Positions 1 to 7,300 of a stretch of 7,684 nt of DNA are shown here, piece by piece; position 1 is the stretch's first letter; each line of letters starts with the position of its first letter. The notes beneath the pieces were generated by a model. It worked only from the letters and a program-made list of their open reading frames with translations, searched no databases and was not told where the DNA came from. Made by a program: the position numbers and the translations under genes. Source of the DNA: Gemmataceae bacterium (GTDB lineage Bacteria > Planctomycetota > Planctomycetia > Gemmatales > Gemmataceae); assembly GCA_020847555.1 (NCBI GenBank), contig JADLBT010000395.1, forward strand, positions 1 to 7,684. The letters run 5' to 3'.

Positions 1-137
1 CGCTGGCGCGGCTGGGGGGCCACCTTAACCGCAAGGGGGATGGCCCGCCCGGATGGATTACCCTCTGGCGAGGATGGGAGCGCTTCCACACCATGCTCGA
101 ATACGAGCTGTCAAGGGCGAGTTGTGTCGAACATTAA
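1..137 (+). CDS. IS4-family (Tn5-like) transposase, C-terminal end only
   Basis: The frame starting at base 3 is open from the left edge to a TAA at 135-137 and encodes 44 residues beginning LARLGGHLNRKGDGPPGW and continuing with LWRGWERFHTMLEYE. The pattern 'LARLGG(x)nRKGDGPPGw(x)tLWRGwerl' is what I know as the extreme C-terminus of IS4-family transposases of the Tn5-like branch, where this helical tail follows the DDE catalytic core. The catalytic residues lie outside the window, so it cannot be seen whether the gene is intact. A terminator-like hairpin lies about 70 nt downstream, consistent with this being a real 3' end. The segment is too short for an ORF finder with a normal length cutoff. 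Assignment rests on motif recognition by eye; the family is fairly secure, the exact IS is not. Confidence 0.72.
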   Translation, partial: LARLGGHLNRKGDGPPGWITLWRGWERFHTMLEYELSRASCVEH

Positions 138-139
138 GG

Positions 140-159
140 GCTGACGCTTCCGGCTCGTC
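140..159. repeat. Half-copy of the palindromic repeat found at 1871-1931
   Basis: These 20 bases (GCTGACGCTTCCGG then CTCGTC) match the right arm of the perfect inverted repeat at 1912-1931 at 18 of 20 positions; the only difference is AC here against CT there. The partner arm is missing: the left-hand neighbour is the transposase stop codon, only 2 nt away. This is either a truncated member of a dispersed palindromic repeat family or part of the end of the insertion sequence. The match is directly visible; the family interpretation is inference from two copies. Confidence 0.6.
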
Positions 160-203
160 GGGTTTGGTCCGCCCGTTCTGAGCAGGACGGGACGACGGGA
201 TCG

Positions 204-240
204 AGGAGCGGGGGGCAGGCGCGGCCCCCCGCTCCTTTTC
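204..240 (+). terminator. Rho-independent-type terminator
   Basis: A perfect 12-bp GC-rich stem (205-216 pairing with 224-235, GGAGCGGGGGGC against GCCCCCCGCTCC) encloses a 7-nt loop. The stem extends by one A-T pair (204/236), and TTTTC follows on the + strand. This is the classical layout of an intrinsic terminator reading rightward. It would end transcription from the transposase at the left edge and insulate the kinase gene that starts at 350. There is no comparable T run in the opposite direction. Confidence 0.7.
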
Positions 241-334
241 CGTCCCCCTGCGCGAAGGCCGCCCCGCCAATCCGACCGCGCCTTTTTCGCACGCCCCGGT
301 TAGTATGACAGAAATGATCGTGGGACGGACAGGC

Positions 335-340
335 GGAGGG
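335..340 (+). promoter_or_regulatory. Ribosome binding site deciding the kinase start
   Basis: GGAGGG lies 9 nt before the ATG at 350. The in-frame ATG at 305 gives 15 more residues but has no Shine-Dalgarno-like sequence before it, and those residues (MTEMIVGRTGGGTGV) look non-conserved. The 350 start is therefore preferred. Confidence 0.65.
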
Positions 341-349
341 ACCGGGGTC

Positions 350-1843
350 ATGTCGCAATCGGTCGAGGGCTTTTGTAACCTGCTGGCGCGGAACCGACTG
401 CTCGAGCCGGAGGTGATCCGCGATCTGCGTCAGCGCTGGCGGACCGAGGCCCGGGAGGGGGCGGACGATCCGGCTCGGTTCAGCCGGTGGGTCATCACCA
501 GCGGCTACCTGACCGACTTCCAGTACGGCCTGCTCGTGCGCGGCTTCGCCGACATGCTGTTCCTGGGCGAGTACAAACTACTCGACCGGATCGGCCAGGG
601 ACGCATGGCCGGCGTGTACAAGGCGACCCACCGCCTCGGCCAGGTCGTCGCCATCAAGGTTCTGCCGCCGTCCCGGGCCGGCAAGCCCGAACTCCTGGCG
701 CGCTTCCAGCGCGAGGCCCGGCTGGCGATGCGCCTGAAGCATCCGAGCATCGTCCGCACGTTCCAGACCGGCCGGACGCGCGGCGACCTGCACTACCTGG
801 TGATGGAGTATCTCGACGGCGAGACGCTCGAGGACGTGCTGGAGCGGCGCAGCCGGCTGCCGATCGGCGAAGCCGTCCCCATCCTCCTGCAGGCGCTGCG
901 CGGGCTGCAGCACATCGACGAGGAGGGGATGGTCCACCGCGACCTCAAGCCGGGCAACCTGATGCTGGTCCCGGCATCAGGCAAGACAGCAGAGGACACG
1001 ACCGCCGGCGCGACCGTCAAGATCCTCGACATCGGGCTGGGGCGCGCGCTGTTCGACGAGGGAATGCCCGGAGCGCTGGAGGCGGCCGATCTGACCGACG
1101 AGGGGTCGCTGCTGGGGACGCCTAACTACATGGCCCCGGAGCAGGCGCGGAACGCCCACGCGGCCGACATCCGGTCCGACCTGTACAGTCTCGGGTGCGT
1201 GTTCTACCACCTGCTGACCGGCCAGCCGCCGTTCTCCGACACGAGCCTGGTGCGGCAGATGCTGCGGCACCTGCAAGAGCCGCCCCGGCCGCTGCGTCAG
1301 CTGAACGCGGACATTCCGCCGCAGTTTCAGCCGGTCATGGATCGGTTCCTCGACAAGGATCCAGCCCAGCGTTATCCGACCGCGCTTCAGGCGGCCCGAG
1401 CCGTGCAGGCACTGCTTCCGCACGGGCACGTCGCACCGCCGCCCCCGGAGCCTGGCCCCCAGATGCGGTCGTTCCTGACCTGGCTGGAAACCAACCACGA
1501 CGAGGATGAGGCGGCCGCCCAGCCCACTTACGCCCCGGCGCCCGCGCCCCCGACGGTCGTGAAGGCGAAAGCCGCCGTCGTGCCGGCGCCCGCGGGCAGG
1601 CCACTCGGCCCGACGCCAGCGGTGGTGCCCGTGGGCCAGCCGTTCGCGCCTCCGCCCACCGCCCGCCCGGGCGGTGCCGGGGCGCCGGTCACGATCCCGG
1701 TGTCCGTCGTCGGCGCGGAGCCGGCGCCGTGGCGCGCCCTGCTGCGCCCGGGCGCCCGCGACCTGCTGTTCGCCGCCGCCGGCGCCGGGGCGCTGTTGCT
1801 GCTCGAAGTGCTCCTCTGGCTGATCCTGGCCCTCGTCTACTGA
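350..1843 (+). CDS. Membrane tail-anchored Ser/Thr protein kinase (Hanks type)
   Basis: A 497-residue protein kinase predicted to phosphorylate Ser/Thr on unknown cytoplasmic targets. Residues 1-75 form the helical N-terminal region common in planctomycete kinases (SGYLTDFQYGLLVRGFAD). The kinase domain spans about 75-355: P-loop IGQGRMAGVY (81-90), VAIK Lys103, probable helix-C Glu122, catalytic HRDLKPGN with Asp198, DIG in place of DFG with Asp227, GTPNYMAPE (256-264), and SDLYSLG with Asp277. The third P-loop glycine is alanine (A87). All the core catalytic residues are present, so the enzyme is probably active. Residues 360-461 are a Pro/Ala-rich linker, followed by one hydrophobic segment (about 472-496) that ends the protein. 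The kinase would be anchored by its tail with essentially nothing beyond the membrane, unlike relatives carrying large C-terminal sensor or repeat domains. It is convergent with the CotH gene. The physiological role cannot be told from sequence. Confidence 0.93.
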   Translation: MSQSVEGFCNLLARNRLLEPEVIRDLRQRWRTEAREGADDPARFSRWVITSGYLTDFQYGLLVRGFADMLFLGEYKLLDRIGQGRMAGVYKATHRLGQVVAIKVLPPSRAGKPELLARFQREARLAMRLKHPSIVRTFQTGRTRGDLHYLVMEYLDGETLEDVLERRSRLPIGEAVPILLQALRGLQHIDEEGMVHRDLKPGNLMLVPASGKTAEDTTAGATVKILDIGLGRALFDEGMPGALEAADLTDEGSLLGTPNYMAPEQARNAHAADIRSDLYSLGCVFYHLLTGQPPFSDTSLVRQMLRHLQEPPRPLRQLNADIPPQFQPVMDRFLDKDPAQRYPTALQAARAVQALLPHGHVAPPPPEPGPQMRSFLTWLETNHDEDEAAAQPTYAPAPAPPTVVKAKAAVVPAPAGRPLGPTPAVVPVGQPFAPPPTARPGGAGAPVTIPVSVVGAEPAPWRALLRPGARDLLFAAAGAGALLLLEVLLWLILALVY

Positions 1844-1870
1844 AGTGGATCGTCCGAGCCCGAAGAGTAA

Positions 1871-1931
1871 GACGAGCCGGAAGCAGCAGCGACGGTCCCT
1901 GTGTGTCCGTCGCTGCTGCTTCCGGCTCGTC
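1871..1931. repeat. Perfect 25-bp inverted repeat, probable bidirectional terminator
   Basis: Bases 1871-1895 are the exact reverse complement of 1907-1931, separated by an 11-nt loop (TCCCTGTGTGT). The arms begin GACGAGCCGGAAGCAGCAGC and end CGACGG next to the loop. The element fills most of the 109-nt gap between the 3' ends of the convergent kinase (stop 1841-1843) and CotH gene (stop 1953-1955), so it could fold in both transcripts and end or protect them. There is no T run on either side, so it is not a textbook intrinsic terminator. A half-copy with 18/20 identity sits at 140-159, suggesting a dispersed repeat family rather than a single terminator. Confidence 0.85.
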
Positions 1932-1952
1932 AGGGGATTGATCCGGTAGCTC

Positions 1953-4055
1953 TTACCGCTTAACGTCGTTGGCCCGCTCGAGCGCGCGGATCGCCTGGTG
2001 CTGGAGCAAGTAAGCGCGTCGGCCGTCGGCGAACGCCCTCAGGTTGTACCGCGACGCCCGCCCGTCCGCTGCCGGCGTGTCGGCCAGCGCGGCCACGAAT
2101 TCGGTCAGCGCGTACAGCTTGCGCGTGTCGCGCTCGACCTCACCTTCGATCAGCGCCCGATAGCGGGCCACGACCGGCCCCAGCGTCTTCCAGTCCAGCG
2201 ACCGCTCGGCAATCGTGCGGACGTGTTCGAGATAGCGCTTGCGCAGGCTCGGCACGGCCAGCAGGCGGCTGCGCAGCGGTTTGCGGGCGTCGTCCAGCCC
2301 GACCAGCGGGTCGAGCGCGTACCCGCCGCCCTTGCCGCCCGCCCCGAACCCCGGCCCGCCCTTGCCGAACCCAAATCCCATCGTCGGCGCGAACGTCTCG
2401 TTCGTGTCGTGCGGGATGACGTGGAACTTCCCCTTCGGGTCGCGGTACAGGTTGTAGTCGCTCGCCCGGATCCAGTAGCCGTCCTGGTTGATCGTCACGT
2501 TGTCCAGCGCCAGGAACTTCAGCACGCCGTCGATGTCGAGGATCGGTGTCAGCGCTGCTTCCAGCTGGTCCAGCGGCGTCCTGTCCAGGACGCGGCACAG
2601 TTCGATCAGCGCCTTCCAGTCCTTGGCAGTGTCCTTCGACTTGATCGTGTAGCGGCGCTTGTAGTCCTGGACGTTCTCGCCGAGATAGTCGAGGCCGCCG
2701 GCACCGCCCGGGCTCCCCTTCACCTTCCACCGGGCGCCCCTGGTGGTGTTGAAGTTCTCCTTGATGAAGTCCTTGTTAAACTGCTGAGCGTTGACGTACA
2801 CGCCCCAGCTCTCGCCGTTGATGACGACCTTGACGAAGTTCGCCTTCGGCGCCGGGATGTACTGGCGGGCGACATGCGCGAACAGGACGGTGTGCAGGAA
2901 CGTCGGGTCGTCCGCGGCGTTGAGCAGGTTCAGCGTCTTGTGCCCGAGCAACCGCTGTTTCCGGTCCGCCAGATCGACCGACAGGTTCAGCGACCGTTTG
3001 CTCCCCGCCGGCACCATCATGTACGACGACATGCCGCGGAAGTGGACGCCGACGTTGGGATACTTCTTGCCATCGACGGTGAGCGTCGCCGGGACTTCCA
3101 CGTCGGTGTTGCGGAAGTCGGCGAGTTCGGCCTCCCAGTCGGCGTTCTCGAAGTCGAGGAAGATCGTGCGCAGGACGGCCGGGTCGTAAAGGCCCGCGTC
3201 GGGATATGCTCGGACGTCGGCCGGCGCGACGCGCGGCCCCGGCTTGCCCGGTTCGCGCCTCCCCTTGCCGCCGAACCCGCCCGGCGGCCCGAACCCGCCC
3301 GTCGGCAGGAGCAGGCCGACGCCCGCCGCAAGTTCGTCCTCGTCGAGTTTGCCGTCCTTGTTTCGATCGGCCTCGACGAACAGCGCGGCCGCAGCCGATA
3401 CGAGGTCATCGGCCGTCATCTGGCCGGTCTTTTTCGCGTCGGCGCGCTTGACGACGGACGCTGCGATGGGGGTTCCCAGGCCGAACGGACCGAACCCGCC
3501 CGGCCGTTTCTTCCCGCCGGGGCCGCCCGGACCGCCGGGGAACCCCTTCGGGCGCGGGATGATGCGGTTGAGTCCATCCGCGATGGCCGCCTCGTCGAGC
3601 GTGCCTTTTTTGGCCTTGTCGGCGTCGGCGAAGAACGTCTTCACGCCGGCCGCCAGTTCGGCCTTCGTCACCTTGCCGTCCTTGTCGGCATCGAGCGCTT
3701 CCATGAGCGGCCCGGCCAGGAACGACCCCGGCCCGAACCGGCCCGGCCCCTTCCCGAACCCCTTCTTGCCGCCGAACCCGCCCGGCCCGCCCTGCTTGCG
3801 GGCCGCCGCGCGGGCCTCCTTGCGCTCGTCCGCGTTCAGCCAGCCGTCGCCGTTCCTGTCGAACTGCTTGACCAGTTCGCGCTTCTGGCCGAACGGGCCG
3901 CCGAAGCCGCCGGGACCGCCCGGGAACTCTTTCTTGCCGAACTTCTTCGGTGGTCCTTGCCCGTTGTCCGGCGGCGGTTGCGTCGCCCAGAGCGGCACCG
4001 CCAGCAGGACGGGCAGGCCGAGCAGCACGCACGGCATCCACTTACGCATGGTCAT
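1953..4055 (-). CDS. Exported CotH-family kinase-like protein with EF-hand repeats
   Basis: A 700-residue exported protein. The start at 4055 is chosen because AGGAG lies 11 nt upstream and the product then begins with a normal signal peptide (MTMRKWMPCVLLGLPVLLAVPLWA, cleavage near residue 24). The N-terminal part carries Ca-binding EF-hand loops: canonical ones at 66-77 (DRNGDGWLNADE), 122-133 (DADKDGKVTKAE) and 230-241 (DRNKDGKLDEDE). Degenerate ones lie at 146-157 and 206-217. They are separated by Gly-Pro-Phe-rich linkers. Residues about 285-690 match the CotH kinase fold, the family of the Bacillus spore-coat kinase: HFRGMSSY (338-345), KRSLNLSVD (353-361), NGESWGVYVN (413-422), SDYNLYRD (532-539) and IPHDTNETF (547-555), with Asn535 and Asp550 as likely catalytic or metal residues by eye. 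A second Gly-rich insert (560-578) follows that motif. The substrate is unknown; secretion and Ca binding are inferred. Confidence 0.88.
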   Translation of the reverse strand: MTMRKWMPCVLLGLPVLLAVPLWATQPPPDNGQGPPKKFGKKEFPGGPGGFGGPFGQKRELVKQFDRNGDGWLNADERKEARAAARKQGGPGGFGGKKGFGKGPGRFGPGSFLAGPLMEALDADKDGKVTKAELAAGVKTFFADADKAKKGTLDEAAIADGLNRIIPRPKGFPGGPGGPGGKKRPGGFGPFGLGTPIAASVVKRADAKKTGQMTADDLVSAAAALFVEADRNKDGKLDEDELAAGVGLLLPTGGFGPPGGFGGKGRREPGKPGPRVAPADVRAYPDAGLYDPAVLRTIFLDFENADWEAELADFRNTDVEVPATLTVDGKKYPNVGVHFRGMSSYMMVPAGSKRSLNLSVDLADRKQRLLGHKTLNLLNAADDPTFLHTVLFAHVARQYIPAPKANFVKVVINGESWGVYVNAQQFNKDFIKENFNTTRGARWKVKGSPGGAGGLDYLGENVQDYKRRYTIKSKDTAKDWKALIELCRVLDRTPLDQLEAALTPILDIDGVLKFLALDNVTINQDGYWIRASDYNLYRDPKGKFHVIPHDTNETFAPTMGFGFGKGGPGFGAGGKGGGYALDPLVGLDDARKPLRSRLLAVPSLRKRYLEHVRTIAERSLDWKTLGPVVARYRALIEGEVERDTRKLYALTEFVAALADTPAADGRASRYNLRAFADGRRAYLLQHQAIRALERANDVKR

Positions 4056-4066
4056 GAGTCGTTTCG

Positions 4067-4071
4067 CTCCT
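4067..4071 (-). promoter_or_regulatory. Ribosome binding site for the CotH-family gene
   Basis: On the minus strand AGGAG lies 11 nt before the ATG at 4055 and 17 nt before a second in-frame ATG at 4049. The reading frame continues upstream to another ATG at 4106, but the AAGGAGG there (4107-4113) directly abuts that ATG with no spacer, and a start there would put 17 polar residues ahead of the signal peptide. This favours 4055. Confidence 0.5.
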
Positions 4072-4178
4072 GAGTTAATGCAGGGACAGGCGACCGGGCG
4101 CACCATCCTCCTTGAACTGGCACCAGAAGCTACCAGACCAAACTCCGTAGCGGTATCTCCCTGGCTCTTGCACCAGGT

Positions 4179-4206
4179 CTTATAGCTTGAACCCCTGACA
4201 TGACAG
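4179..4206 (-). promoter_or_regulatory. Candidate sigma-70-type promoter for the CotH-family gene
   Basis: Reading the minus strand, CTGTCA (4206-4201; 4 of 6 matches to TTGACA) is followed after 16 nt by TATAAG (4184-4179; 5 of 6 to TATAAT). This would give a leader of roughly 115 nt before the ATG at 4055. It is one of the few AT-leaning spots in this gap. Planctomycete promoters are poorly defined, so this is a candidate only. Confidence 0.33.
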
Positions 4207-4353
4207 AAAGTCGCGGCCCGACAACGGAGGGGGCGGCCAGGCGGCCGGGCCTACCCCCGAGTCCGCGCGTGTGCCGCACCCCTGTGCCCGTCGCCGGTGC
4301 TCCGCGTTGGTCTGACGGGGACGGCAACGCGACAACCACTTGACAGCTACCTG
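4207..4353. other. Intergenic stretch downstream of the HzsA-like gene
   Basis: This non-coding stretch lies between the stop of the HzsA-like gene (4354-4356) and the candidate promoter of the CotH gene. It is GC-rich with some hairpin potential: a 7-bp stem CGCGTTG/CAACGCG (4303-4309 with 4325-4331, 15-nt loop) and a CGGCC/GGCCG stem inside flanking GGGGG and CCCCC runs near 4225-4258. Neither is followed by T residues on the minus strand, so no terminator is claimed. I see no small gene here with a credible start and composition. Confidence 0.5.
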
Positions 4354-7300
4354 TTACTTGCGGCGGGCGCTCACCGAGAAGGTGCGCTCGATGCGCGTCC
4401 GGTTCCCCTGGCGGTCGCGCACCGCGACGGTGATCGTACCGCGCTCCAGCGCCGCCAGCGGCCGCGCCAGCCGTAGTTCCCAGATACCCTGGCCTGCCGA
4501 ACGGAAGCGGTCCGCCAGGTTCGTTCCGGCGGCCGCGCCGTCCAGCACGAAGTCGGCCTTCACCTCGAAGGTCTTCGGATCCACTCCCGAGTAGTAGTCG
4601 TGCATGCCGACCAGGATGCGCGTCAGTTGGTCGTTGGCGCCGGCGCGCGGGTACGTCAGCGTCAGGATCGGGCGGTTGTCGTCGAGCATCCAACCGTACC
4701 CGCGCCGGGCCGGGTCGGCCGGGTCGTGGTCGAGGTCGATCGGGCAGCCCAGATCGATCCAGCGCACCAGTGTGCGCCGGTCCTCGTCGGTCAGCGCCGC
4801 GACCTTGACCTTCTTGCCGTCCGGCCCGACGTGGGTGCCGGCGACCGCCGCTGGCGGCGGGCACGCCGGCCCGTGGTAGTCGAGGTCCGCGAGATTGCGG
4901 TTGGCGGGCGTGTTCGGGATCGGCTTACCCTTCAGCTGGAGCGTGTTCGCGTCGCCCGGGACCGTCTCGGTCGGGAAGTCGTCGTTGGTCCACCCGTCGA
5001 GGCGCCGGCCGTACACCTTCCAGACGAGGAGGCTGCGCCGCGACTGGAACTTGCGGACGTAGCGTGAGGCGTTGGCCTGGCGCCACTGGCCGTTGGAGAT
5101 GACCGGCCGGTGGCCGAACTTCGCCGCCTGGTCGAGCGCCAGCCGGTAGTAGGTGCCGGGGAACGTGCTGACGTTCGGCCGCTGCACCGGGGCGTCGTCG
5201 TCGAGTACCAGCTTCGCGGGCGGGTCGGGCACCCTGTGCGTGTGACAGGCGGCGCAACTCCGGTCCAGGATCGGCTTGACGTCGCGGTGGTACTCGATAT
5301 TAAGGATCGCCTTCGCGAAGCGCAGGCCGGTCTCGGCCTTCACATCCCACTGCCGCTTCGACTCGTCGCGCGCCTTCGCGGTCAGCAGGGGCGTCGTGGT
5401 GGTCAGGTCGAAGACCTTGTAGTCGGGCCGCGCTGCCGCGGTCTGCTCGAACGGGGTGGGCTTCTGGCTGTGGGCATGGCAGCCGCCGCAGTTGTTGCGC
5501 ACCTCACCGGGCCGGACCTGGTGCCACGTCTGTGCCATGTTCAGCACCATGCCGTGCCGGTCGAGCATCTGGAACGTGAAGGCGGTATCGGCGGGAATCC
5601 TGGCGAGGAAACTGGTGTCGGGGTTGCCGTCCGGGTCGAGGGGTTGCTTGCCGGCGACGAAGTGCCGCACCGGGATCTCGCCCAGGACGCGCAGCCGCTC
5701 CTGGGCGTGACTGTAGAAGCGGCGCCCTTCCTTCGCGCCGCGATGGCGGTCGGTCGTCGGCTCCATCGCGAGGAGGCGCACCGCGTGGATGTCGTCGTTC
5801 GTGTAGCGGCCGGCGTCGGCGCCCTGGTTGACCCAGTTCAGGGAGGCGCCGTTCTCGGATGTGTTGAACGGGTCCAGGCCGAGGTAGCCGCCCGGCTTGC
5901 CCTTGCCGGCGTAGGTCGCCGTCACGCTCCCCGGCGGCACCGCCCCGCCCGGGTAGCTCTCACGCTTGTAGAAACTCGACGTGCCGACCAGGCCGAACGG
6001 CGTCCCTTCCGGCAGGTGCGGCGACCGCTTGCCGTCATTGCTCAGCGCCGCGAGTTGCTTTGGCTCGGGGACGCCGTGGATGCGCTGGTACGGGACGAGG
6101 GCGCGCGGCCATTGTTCGTTGTAATCCGGATCGTTCTTGATCAGGCGCATCTGGGCCGGCGCGTCGATGGCCTTGCCGTCCTTGATCAGGTAGAGGCCGC
6201 CGTCGGGCATCGGGTAGTGGGGGTACTGGTGGTTGACCGGCCCGGGCGAGTAGCAGGTGAGCAGGTGGTTGTCGGGTGCGCCGGACGGGTGGGTGAACTT
6301 GCCGACGGCGGGCGTGTCCTTCTTGCCGACCACCGATGGGTCGGCTGGCCCCTCGCCGAAGTTGGCGAAGCGCGTCAGCGACTCGATGCCGCGCGGGCTG
6401 AACATGAGCCGGGTGTACTTGCCGCGGCCGTTGTAGTGGCGCCCCCGGCGCAGCGGCGGGTTGCGCGGGTCGCCGGAATAGGCCGGGCCGAACGCGGGGT
6501 AACCGGCGGGCGCCTGCGGCGGCAGCTTGTAGTAGCCGCCGAACCCGCTGTTGTTCTGGTTGTAGTACTCCTCGGCGACGATCGAGCCGTCGGCGAGTTG
6601 CGTCTGGAAGTGGAAGGCGTTCGGGGCGCCCTCGCCGGGGAGGAAGGCGCTGATGACCGGACCCCAGTTGGTGCCGTCCGGGTGGATGCTCCACAGCCCC
6701 CAGAGGATGGTGCTGCGCAGCCCCTGCGACTCCAGCGAACTGAAGATCACGCGCCCATCCTTCAGGACGACCGGGTGCAGGGCCATGCCGATGTTGAGGT
6801 GGCCGATCAGCTCGACGTTCTTGCCGTCCTCGTCCATCACGAACAGCTGCAGGCACGGCGAGGGGTGGCGCGGCGGTTTGAAGGCGTTGCGGTTGCTGGT
6901 GAAGATCAACCGGCCGCCGGGCAGCGGGTACGGTCCCAGGTTGAGGACGCCGTAGTTCAGCCACGTCTTGCCCTTCTCCGGCTTGCGGAAGTCGGTCGCC
7001 CAGTCGGCGGCGCCGAGGTTCGGCGTCCACTCCTGGTGGGTCAGGCGGACGAGCCTGCCCGACTTGACGTGGATCTTGTAGATGTCGGCGCCGCCGAACG
7101 GCGGCTGGCCGTGCTGGCTGGTGCCCTTGAGTCCCTTGAGATGGGAGTAGTAGACCCACTGGCCGTCGAGCGAGACGACCGGGTCGGTGACGGAGCCGTC
7201 GTCGCCGCCGCGAACCAGCACCTCCTGGGTGCCGTCGGGGCGCAGGAGCATCAGGTCGCCGCCGGCGTCCATCAGGGCCGGGTGGGCGATCTCGGTCCAC

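Noticed and set aside
172..191. Small hairpin CCCGTTCT/AGGACGGG before the terminator
   Set aside because: The stem is only 8 pairs including a G-U wobble and has no T run; it cannot be told from chance in this GC-rich stretch.
305..314. ATGACAG or ATGACAGAAA shared upstream of all three genes (305-314, 4200-4209, 7590-7596) as an operator
   Set aside because: Repeated 10-mers are expected many times by chance in 7.7 kb, and the orientation relative to the kinase is opposite to that for the other two genes.
305..349. Upstream ATG at 305 as the kinase start
   Set aside because: There is no ribosome binding site before it, whereas GGAGGG is ideally placed before the ATG at 350; the 15 extra residues resemble nothing in the family.
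3990..4055. Lipoprotein signal at the CotH-like N-terminus (Cys9 in MTMRKWMPCVLLGL)
   Set aside because: The Cys lies before the hydrophobic core, not after it in a lipobox, so ordinary signal peptidase I processing is more likely.
1998..4073. Long open frame (about 690 codons) on the + strand opposite the CotH-like gene, and a Pro-rich one at 3244-4185
   Set aside because: They are antisense to a gene with clear domains and a signal peptide. The translation is rich in Arg/Val/Pro without recognisable motifs, as expected from codon bias in GC-rich DNA.
4303..4331. 7-bp hairpin downstream of the HzsA-like gene as a terminator
   Set aside because: The stem is short, the loop is 15 nt, and no T run follows on the minus strand.
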